Made by a program: the position numbers and the translations under genes
Shown: positions 1 to 5,739 of the stretch, piece after piece
Numbering within the stretch: position 1 is the first letter of the stretch
Layout: the number at the start of each line of letters is the position of its first letter
The notes under the pieces: generated by a model
Seen by the model: only the letters and a program-made list of their open reading frames with translations
What the model was told of the DNA's origin: nothing
The model's database searches: none
DNA from: an uncultured Flavobacteriales bacterium
Lineage (GTDB): Bacteria; Bacteroidota; Bacteroidia; Flavobacteriales_D; Sanyastnellaceae
Assembly: GCA_913057815.1 (NCBI GenBank)
Contig: CAJXOV010000171.1
Coordinates: 1 to 5,739, forward strand
DNA length: 5,739 nt
Reading direction: 5' to 3'

Positions 1-10
1 TAAGAGACAG
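1..10 (+). other. Nextera/Tn5 mosaic-end remnant (library adapter, not genomic)
   Basis: The first ten bases, TAAGAGACAG, are exactly the 3' end of the 19-bp Tn5 mosaic end used in Nextera libraries (AGATGTGTATAAGAGACAG). Ten bases alone could be chance. However, the opposite end of the window carries a complete mosaic end in the matching outward orientation, so adapter origin is much the better explanation. The genomic insert therefore starts at position 11, and the reading frame that appears open through 3-11 is artificial there. Confidence 0.9.
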
Positions 11-11
11 A

Positions 12-2270
12 GCTAGTCCAATTCATTTTAACTTGGGTCAGACAGAAATACATCTAACAGATTATTTTATTCATCCTGAAGAAATTGTTTCGGCTAATGT
101 TTCAGGACTAAAAAGTGAAATAGATACTTCTAATTATCTCCTTACGGTTTTTGGAAGTCTGAATGAAACTTTAGATTTATTAGAAATTCAAACGAATAAG
201 TCGATTTATCACATACCTATAATAGCCTCTAATAAAATGAGCGCTCAGATTGTTATTCCTCAAAAAGATATTTCTGCAGAAAAACTGCAAGTAAAAGGAA
301 CTTTTAATAGCTGGAACCCATCGGAGTCTTCATTTGAAAAAGAAGGAGAAAATTGGGTGTATACACAGGTGATGAACAAAGGGGTTTATGAATATAAGCT
401 TATAGCTGATGGTGCTGAAATTTCAGATCCGGCTAATTCGAACTCTGTTCCAAATGGAATGGGAGGTTCAAATAACTTACTTCAGGTAGGAGAAAAGCTG
501 GTTGTTAATCAACTGTCCGGTTCTAGTTTCGAAAAAGGAAAGCTCATTTGTAAAACGGACATTCCCGCTGAAAGCGCTATTGCTACGCTAAATAATCAAA
601 AGCTGGAATTAAAGATTCATGAGAATCATATAGAAATAGAACTTCCTGAGGATATAGAAAATAATAAGGAAAGCTTAATTCGTGTGATAGCACAAGCTAA
701 TGGACAAGTTACCAATGAGGTTTTGATTCCTCTTCATCAAGGTAAACTAGTCATGTCTCCAGATGATCTGCCACGTTCAGATATGCATAAGGCTATTATG
801 TACTTTGCTATGATAGACCGTTTTTATGATGCCGAAGATTCCAATAATCATCCTATTGAAGATAGTAGAATCCTTCCTATAGCTAACAATTTGGGTGGAG
901 ATATTCAAGGAATAACTAGTAGGATTAATGAAGGGTATTTTGAAGAATTAGGAATAAATACACTTTGGCTTTCACCGATTACGACTAATCCAGATTCGGC
1001 ATATGGTTTTTGGAACAAAGGAGTAACTAGTATGTTTAGCGGTTACCACGGTTATTGGCCAGTGCGTAGCAAAGAAATTGACTATAGACTTGGAGATAAA
1101 GAAGCATTCAAATCTTTAATCAACCAAGCACATTCTGAAGACATGAACGTACTTCTAGATTATGTAGCAAACCACGTTCATATAGAACATCCCGTTTATC
1201 AAGACCATCCTGAGTGGGCTACTGATTTATATCTGCCTGATGGTACTATGAATACAGAGAAGTGGGATGAGCACAGGCTTACTACTTGGTTCGATACTCA
1301 TTTGGCCACATTGGATTTAAGAAAACCAGAAGTGATAGCTCCTATGACTGATACCGCTTTATATTGGTTACAAAACTATGAGTTAGATGGATTTAGACAT
1401 GATGCCACGAAGCACATACCAGAGGAGTTTTGGCGCACACTTACTACAAAAGTTAAAACGGAGATTGTAGAAAAAACAGGAAGACCCATTTACCAAGTAG
1501 GAGAAACTTATGGGAGTCCTGAATTGGTGAGTAGTTATGTAGAAAGCGGTCAATTGGATGCTCAGTTTGATTTTAATTTATATGATGCGTCATTGGATGC
1601 TTTTGCTAAAGAGGAATCAGGATTTCAGAATTTAAGAAGAGTGTTAGAGGAAAGTATTTCTTATTATGGAGCTCATCATTTAATGGTCAACATTACAGGG
1701 AATCAAGATAAACCTAGATTTGCTTCTTTAGCAGATGGATCTGTGAAATTCGATGAAGATACTAAGTTGGCAGGGTGGACGAGAGATATTCAAAATGCCA
1801 ATGAAAAAGGGTTTAAAAGAATGAGAATGATGACTGCATTTTTACATTCTATTCCCGGAATTCCTTGTGTATATTATGGAGACGAAATAGCTATGGCTGG
1901 AGGAAATGATCCTGATAACCGCAGAATGATGAAGTTTGAAGAGTTAAATGAAAGTCAATTAGCTACAAAAGTTAACCTTTCTAGTTTAACGGAATTAAGG
2001 TCGTCTAAGATGCCATTAGTTTACGGTTCTACATCTGTACTGGAAGCTTCAGACAATATGTTTAGAATTTCCAGAACTTATTTTGGAGATGAAGTTCAAT
2101 TTATATTTTACAAAGGAGAAGAAGAATTAGAGTTCTCGATAGCTAAGTCGGATGTATCTTCGTTTAAAGTTCTCCAAAAAGAAGATGTAGAAATTAGGGA
2201 GGAGAACGAGAAAAATGTATTCAGTATGAAACCTTGGAGTTTTATAATATTAGAAACTCAAAATAATTAA
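12..2270 (+). CDS. GH13 alpha-amylase/neopullulanase-like enzyme with CBM48-type domain, 5'-truncated
   Basis: This is a probable alpha-glucan (starch, maltodextrin or glycogen) hydrolase. Residues are numbered from the Leu codon at 33. Residues 1-65 look like the remainder of an N-terminal beta domain. Residues 71-152 form a CBM48/AMPK-type glycogen-binding domain (GTFNSW at 89-94, W108, GVYEYKLIADG at 117-127). The GH13 barrel runs from about 250 to 630: LWLSPI (311-316), GYHGYW (337-342), region I DYVANH (376-381), region II GFRHDATKH (453-461) with nucleophile D457, region III GETYG with acid/base E491, region IV GNQD with D559, then YYGDEIAMAGGNDPDNRR (614-631). A C-terminal beta domain follows. 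All three catalytic carboxylates are present, but the usual region IV His is Gln558. The frame is open upstream to the adapter, coding ASPIHFN before Leu1, so the TTG at 33 is not the start and the real N-terminus and any export signal are missing. No sorting tail is seen at the C-terminus. Exact specificity (amylase, neopullulanase or cyclomaltodextrinase) cannot be assigned. Confidence 0.93.
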   Translation, partial: ASPIHFNLGQTEIHLTDYFIHPEEIVSANVSGLKSEIDTSNYLLTVFGSLNETLDLLEIQTNKSIYHIPIIASNKMSAQIVIPQKDISAEKLQVKGTFNSWNPSESSFEKEGENWVYTQVMNKGVYEYKLIADGAEISDPANSNSVPNGMGGSNNLLQVGEKLVVNQLSGSSFEKGKLICKTDIPAESAIATLNNQKLELKIHENHIEIELPEDIENNKESLIRVIAQANGQVTNEVLIPLHQGKLVMSPDDLPRSDMHKAIMYFAMIDRFYDAEDSNNHPIEDSRILPIANNLGGDIQGITSRINEGYFEELGINTLWLSPITTNPDSAYGFWNKGVTSMFSGYHGYWPVRSKEIDYRLGDKEAFKSLINQAHSEDMNVLLDYVANHVHIEHPVYQDHPEWATDLYLPDGTMNTEKWDEHRLTTWFDTHLATLDLRKPEVIAPMTDTALYWLQNYELDGFRHDATKHIPEEFWRTLTTKVKTEIVEKTGRPIYQVGETYGSPELVSSYVESGQLDAQFDFNLYDASLDAFAKEESGFQNLRRVLEESISYYGAHHLMVNITGNQDKPRFASLADGSVKFDEDTKLAGWTRDIQNANEKGFKRMRMMTAFLHSIPGIPCVYYGDEIAMAGGNDPDNRRMMKFEELNESQLATKVNLSSLTELRSSKMPLVYGSTSVLEASDNMFRISRTYFGDEVQFIFYKGEEELEFSIAKSDVSSFKVLQKEDVEIREENEKNVFSMKPWSFIILETQNN

Positions 2271-2282
2271 ATCCATAATTCA

Positions 2283-4175
2283 GTGAATAAGAAGATAGTT
2301 TTACCCTTGGTTTTTTTAAGTTTTAGTCTACTGTATTTATGTGGTAGTTCTCCTGAGAAATTTCATACTCCTGAGGAAGTAGCTATGTATAAAGTAGTGG
2401 CAGATACTTTACATGAAGGGTATAATGGGTTGTTTGCCGCCAGTGGAGACTGTGAGCAATGTCATGGCTATGATGTAAACCAAATAGCGAGTACGAATGG
2501 AGATGACGAAGATGTAAATGTGGTCGATGATTGGAAAACTTCCATGATGGCCATGAGCGCAAAAGATCCATTTTGGAGAGCTAAAGTGAGTCATGAAGTT
2601 TTAACTATTCCCCAGCATCAGGCTGAGATTGAAGATAAATGTACTTCATGTCACGCTTCTATGGGACATTTTGCAGCCTTCCATGAAGGAGCAGAGCACT
2701 ACTCAATAGAGGATATGGTACAAGATCCATGGGGATTAGATGGAGTCTCTTGTTTGAGCTGTCATCAGCAGAAAGATCAATCTTTAGGTGAAACACATAG
2801 TGGAGATTTAAGATTTGACACTACTAAAGTTGCATATGGTCAATACATAAGTCCACTAGCTAGTCCGATGGTTTTGGAGACGGGCTACACACCTGTGTTT
2901 TCCGAGCATATTCAAGATGCAGGTATATGTGCCTCATGCCATACACTTATTACAGAAACTGTAGATTTAGATGGTGAATTTATCGGAAGCACTTTTGTGG
3001 AACAAGCTACCTATCATGAATGGTTGAACAGCACATATGATGATCAGGATATAAGTTGTCAAAATTGTCACATGCCTAATTTAGGAGATACTCCTATCTT
3101 TTTAATAGCAGGGTTGAATACCGCTCCTCGACAAGACTTTAGTGTGCATGAATTTGCAGGTGCTAATACTTTCATGCTTCAGCTTATGAAAGAAAATAAA
3201 GAAGAGTTGGAACTGGCAGGGTCTGATGAGGATTTTGATCAAACAATAGCTGCTACATTAGAATCTCTTCAAAGCCAAAGCGCAAATCTTAGTCTATCGA
3301 CTATAAGCCGAGATGAGAATGAAGCTTCTTTTACAGTGACCATAAGTAATTTAGCAGGGCACAAATTCCCTAGTGGTTACCCTTCTCGTAGATTGTTCTT
3401 AGAATTTACAGTAACGGATGATTCAGGAGCCACACTATTTAGTTCTGGAGAAACTGGAGAAAATTATATTTTATTGGATGAAGATGGAGTTGAACCACAT
3501 TACGAGATTATTGATTCTGAAGATCAGGTTCAGATTTATGAAATGGTAATGGGAGATGTAAATGGAGATTTTACTACTGTTTTAGATAGAGGTTTTTCTC
3601 AATTAAAAGATAATAGATTATTGCCTATTGGATTTAGTTATAGTGATGCGGTAATAGATACAGTTTTAGTTTATGGAGAAGCTACTTTAGATTCGGATTA
3701 TTTGGGTAAATCGAGTGGTTTAGGAAGAGATAGAATTGAATATAATATTGGCTTGGATAACTATTTTGGGCAATTGAATGTAGAAGTAAATGCTTTCTAT
3801 CAAAGCATCCCACATAAATGGCTGGAAGAAATATTTGCAGAATCTTCTGAAGAAATAGATTTATTCAGAGATATGTATGAAAGTGCGGATAAAACTCCAG
3901 TATTAGTTGGGTCTGAGTCTTTAGTTTTGGACGAGATTATTGGAGTTGCTGAAATAGAGAAAGATGATTTTTGGAGTGTTTATTATGATGTTAATCAGCA
4001 ACCAATTATTACTGCTGAATCCAACGCTAATATCAATGTTTACGGCTCTTCAGGTAGCTTGGTTCATTCTGGTTATGTTCGTTCAGGAGCTAATATGTTT
4101 CCACTATTCAGCCCTGGGATTTATTTCATGACTACTCCTGAATCTTCGGCTGTGTTAAAAATATTAGTAAGATAG
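2283..4175 (+). CDS. Five-heme c-type cytochrome with T9SS-like C-terminal sorting domain
   Basis: This is a probable exported electron-transfer protein of the cytochrome c554-like multiheme type. It has five CXXCH heme-attachment sites: CEQCH (57-61), CTSCH (120-124), CLSCH (157-161), CASCH (216-220) and CQNCH (259-263). Extra histidines such as H104, H130s and H289 could be distal ligands. KDPFWRAKV (94-102), VHEFAGANTFML (288-299), GHKFPSGYPSRR (359-370) and KDNRLLPIGF (442-451) match, from memory, a recurring multiheme-cytochrome family with a beta-rich C-terminal region. The tail (about 574-630: INVYGSSGSLV, then GIYFMTT and terminal LKILVR) resembles a T9SS type A sorting domain, but the usual YPNP opening is absent. 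The N-terminus (residues 1-20) is an export signal. Cys20 lies in LYLC, a poor lipobox because -1 is Leu, so lipidation is uncertain. GTG is the only sensible start: the frame upstream reaches the amylase stop after four codons without an ATG. The 12-nt gap suggests cotranscription with the amylase. The electron donor and acceptor are unknown. Confidence 0.92.
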   Translation: MNKKIVLPLVFLSFSLLYLCGSSPEKFHTPEEVAMYKVVADTLHEGYNGLFAASGDCEQCHGYDVNQIASTNGDDEDVNVVDDWKTSMMAMSAKDPFWRAKVSHEVLTIPQHQAEIEDKCTSCHASMGHFAAFHEGAEHYSIEDMVQDPWGLDGVSCLSCHQQKDQSLGETHSGDLRFDTTKVAYGQYISPLASPMVLETGYTPVFSEHIQDAGICASCHTLITETVDLDGEFIGSTFVEQATYHEWLNSTYDDQDISCQNCHMPNLGDTPIFLIAGLNTAPRQDFSVHEFAGANTFMLQLMKENKEELELAGSDEDFDQTIAATLESLQSQSANLSLSTISRDENEASFTVTISNLAGHKFPSGYPSRRLFLEFTVTDDSGATLFSSGETGENYILLDEDGVEPHYEIIDSEDQVQIYEMVMGDVNGDFTTVLDRGFSQLKDNRLLPIGFSYSDAVIDTVLVYGEATLDSDYLGKSSGLGRDRIEYNIGLDNYFGQLNVEVNAFYQSIPHKWLEEIFAESSEEIDLFRDMYESADKTPVLVGSESLVLDEIIGVAEIEKDDFWSVYYDVNQQPIITAESNANINVYGSSGSLVHSGYVRSGANMFPLFSPGIYFMTTPESSAVLKILVR

Positions 4176-4181
4176 GTTAGT

Positions 4182-4210
4182 AATCTTGACTTAAATATGG
4201 TCAAGATTTT
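4182..4210 (+). terminator. Putative intrinsic terminator after the cytochrome gene
   Basis: A perfect 9-bp inverted repeat, AATCTTGAC (4182-4190) and GTCAAGATT (4200-4208), flanks a 9-nt loop and runs into TTTT (4207-4210). It begins 7 nt after the cytochrome stop codon, where a terminator is expected, and separates that gene from the next one. The stem is AT-rich (three G-C pairs) and the T-run is short, so termination may be weak. It could instead be an operator-like palindrome or a 3'-end stabilising hairpin. Confidence 0.5.
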
Positions 4211-4257
4211 CATTAGAATTGATTATCTTGTGCGCTGCACCGAAAATCAAAATAATA

Positions 4258-5691
4258 ATGAAACAAATTTTTACAAATTTACTACCCCTTATTGCTTGCT
4301 TATTTACGCTGAACGCTTTCAGCCAAAACATTACTTTTTCTAACCAAAGTAATTTACTTCAAACTACATCAGGAGCTTCTTATGAAGACTGTGTGGTAGA
4401 CGTAGATATTGATGGTTATGATGACGTAGTTAGAATTACTGGAGATGGAATCTATATCGATTACCAAAATGCAGATGGTTCTGGATTTACACCTTTCTTT
4501 TATGCCAATAACTGGCAAAATCCTCCTGGATGGAGTTTAGCTTCTGGAGATTTAAATGGAGATGGATTTAGAGATTTCTGCTTTGGAAATGGATCTAGAG
4601 TTTCTTTCGTTTATTCTTCTGCGGATGGATTAACATGGACAGAAGATCCTTTTACTGAGTATATCTTTTCTCAAAGAAGTTCAATTCATGATATCGATGT
4701 AGATGGAGATCTTGATGCATTTGTTTGTCATGATGTTGATCAAAGTCACGTTTATTGGAATGATGGTTCTGGAGATATGACTTTAGATATTTCTGCCTTT
4801 GCTACTCATAACGGTCCTGGTAACTATGCTAATATGTGGTGTGATTACGATAATGATGGAGATACAGATTTTTATCTTACTAAATGTCGTCAAGGAGGAT
4901 CTGCTGGAGATGTAGATGTAATTAATCAAATGTATAGAAATAATGGAGATGGAACATTTACTGAAGTAGGTGTTGAATCCAATACAAATGATCAAAATCA
5001 ATCATGGACTACAGTATTTGAAGATTTCGATAATGATGGTGATTTTGACATATTTACCGTTAATCACGCTTCAGGTGGATTTGATGCGAAGAATAATTTA
5101 CAATGGAATAATGGAGATGGTACTTTTGGTGCTAACGATGTAGATGATTCTGGAATTGACGCTGATGATTTAGGCTCTTGGGAGCTTGATGCACATGATT
5201 TCAATAATGATGGTTTTGTTGATATCATTACAGAGCACGATACACCTATTTATTATAACAATGGAGATGGGACTTTTACCGGAGGAGCTCTAGGATTTGA
5301 TGATGCGGCTTTTGGAGATTTAAATAACGATGGATTTTTAGATGCTGTAAAAGGAAACACTCTGTACTTAAATAATGGAAATTTAAATAATTTTGTAAAA
5401 ATTAACTTGGTAGGTATTTTATCTAACTCGGATGGTATCGGAGCTAGAGTTGAAGTTCATACAAATGATGGTATGTCTCAGATAAGAGAAATTAGATCAG
5501 GAAGAAGTTTTTCTCCGATGAGTAACTTGTCTGCTAATTTCGGAATAGGAACAAATACAACGATTGATGAAATTATAGTTAAGTGGCCTTCTGGTGTAAT
5601 CACTGTTTTGGAAAATCCTGCTATCAATACCTTAGTAACTATTCCAGAAGCTGAATGTTTAGCTGATGATATTGAATTAACAGCATCAGGT
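4258..5691 (+). CDS. Secreted FG-GAP/VCBS repeat protein with ASPIC/UnbV domain, 3'-truncated
   Basis: This is an extracellular or surface protein of the CRTAC1/ASPIC-UnbV type; its biochemical role is unknown. The ATG at 4258 opens a typical Sec signal peptide: MKQ, a hydrophobic core, then probable cleavage after AFS (residues 20-22), leaving mature QNITF. A TTG at 4219 in the same frame would add 13 residues ahead of the signal and is rejected. Residues 48-364 carry about seven aspartate-rich motifs of the DxDxDGxxD kind (48, 97, 145, 195, 255, 313, 353), alternating with NNGDGTF turns (228-234, 284-290, 334-340). This is typical of a calcium-binding beta-propeller. Residues 378-464 form an ASPIC/UnbV domain: GIGARVEV (393-400), FGIG (428-431), VKWPSG (441-446). 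The last genuine codon ends at 5691. The apparent continuation LSLIHI and stop is encoded by adapter, so the true C-terminus, perhaps an Ig-like or T9SS sorting domain after ECLADDIELTASG, is missing. Confidence 0.92.
4399..5349 (+). repeat. Degenerate VCBS/FG-GAP coding repeats
   Basis: Within the third gene, an Asp/Asn/Gly-rich motif (D-x-D/N-x-D-G-x-x-D) recurs about seven times at roughly 40-60-residue spacing. The linked NNGDGTF motif recurs three times. The DNA shows it too: near-identical AATAATGGAGATGG tracts lie at 4939 and 5107, with a close variant at 5257. In this protein family such motifs bind calcium in beta-propeller blades. The divergence between copies argues for an old protein repeat and not a recent DNA duplication. 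Confidence 0.8.
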
Positions 5692-5710
5692 CTGTCTCTT
5701 ATACACATCT
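5692..5710 (+). other. Nextera/Tn5 19-bp mosaic end (library adapter)
   Basis: CTGTCTCTTATACACATCT is an exact, complete Tn5 mosaic end as used in Nextera libraries, oriented outward from the insert. In the frame of the third gene it encodes LSLIHI followed by TGA. On the opposite strand it supplies an ATG (complement of 5706-5708) and a false MCIRDR N-terminus. It is not a natural transposon end: the bases that follow are sequencing-primer sequence. Confidence 0.98.
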
Positions 5711-5739
5711 GACGCTGCCGACGAATAGAGAGGTGTAGA
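5711..5739 (+). other. Nextera read-1 primer arm, i5 index and start of P5 arm (adapter)
   Basis: GACGCTGCCGACGA (5711-5724) is the reverse complement of the Nextera read-1 arm TCGTCGGCAGCGTC. The next eight bases, ATAGAGAG (5725-5732), sit in the i5 index slot; their complement CTCTCTAT is, from memory, index S502/N502. GTGTAGA (5733-5739) matches the complement of the TCTACAC end of the P5 oligonucleotide. The arrangement is that of an untrimmed adapter, so no biology should be read from it. Confidence 0.97.

Noticed and set aside
2383..2594. Two short overlapping minus-strand ORFs within the cytochrome gene
   Set aside because: They are antisense to conserved CXXCH coding sequence, rich in His/Leu/Ser as expected of a shadow frame, and show no recognisable domain.
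4185..4230. Bacteroidota-type promoter (TTG near -33, TAnnTTTG near -7) for the third gene
   Set aside because: TAGAATTG (4214-4221) is one mismatch from the -7 consensus, but the nearest upstream TTG (4186-4188) is about 25 nt away, too far, and it overlaps the hairpin. Chance matches are likely in AT-rich DNA.
4219..4257. TTG at 4219 as start of the VCBS gene
   Set aside because: It would place 13 residues, including a charged stretch, before a textbook signal peptide that starts at ATG 4258.
4783..5001. Minus-strand ORF within the VCBS gene, rich in Ile/Ser
   Set aside because: It is the complement of Asp/Asn-rich repeat codons (GAT/AAT read as ATC/ATT), so its composition is a by-product of the repeats.
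12..5691. Polysaccharide utilization locus
   Set aside because: Only an amylase is present. No SusC/SusD-like pair or dedicated regulator is visible, and the neighbours are a cytochrome and a VCBS protein.
5478..5708. Minus-strand ORF starting MCIRDR
   Set aside because: Its start codon and first residues lie inside the Nextera mosaic end, and the rest is antisense to the ASPIC/UnbV coding region.
5692..5710. Natural Tn5/IS50 transposon end
   Set aside because: The engineered 19-bp mosaic end is followed directly by Nextera primer, index and P5 bases, which do not occur in a natural insertion element.

Overview
The window is one AT-rich, plus-strand-coded fragment that looks like Bacteroidota. 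The evidence is a type IX secretion (T9SS) type A-like C-terminal sorting domain on the second gene, a Bacteroidota-style GH13 amylase with a carbohydrate-binding module, an FG-GAP/ASPIC-UnbV surface protein, and the lack of clear Shine-Dalgarno sequences. A flavobacterium-like or cytophaga-like environmental organism is my best guess; the sequence does not fix it further.

The fragment is bounded on both sides by Illumina Nextera (Tn5) library sequence, not genome. Positions 1-10 are the last ten bases of the 19-bp mosaic end. Positions 5692-5739 are a full mosaic end, the read-1 primer arm, an 8-base index and the start of the P5 arm. Only 11-5691 should be treated as biological, and both outer genes are cut by the library junctions.

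Layout: (1) 12-2270, a 5'-truncated GH13 alpha-amylase/neopullulanase-like enzyme with a partial N-terminal beta domain, a CBM48/AMPK-type glycogen-binding domain, a catalytic barrel and a C-terminal beta domain. (2) 2283-4175, a complete 630-residue multiheme c-type cytochrome with five CXXCH sites, a conserved C-terminal beta region and a T9SS-like sorting tail. It starts with GTG only 12 nt after the amylase stop, in the same frame. (3) A short intergenic stretch (4176-4257) with a terminator-like hairpin. (4) 4258-5691, a 3'-truncated secreted protein with a signal peptide, about seven VCBS/FG-GAP aspartate-rich motifs and an ASPIC/UnbV domain.

Genes 1 and 2 are spaced like an operon, but no shared pathway is evident. 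Genes 2 and 3 are both envelope or surface proteins, and gene 3 would plausibly carry its own sorting domain in the missing part. There is no SusC/SusD pair, mobile element, RNA gene or CRISPR array. The most notable biology is a five-heme cytochrome apparently addressed to the cell surface through T9SS. The most certain anomaly is the adapter contamination, which creates false protein termini.
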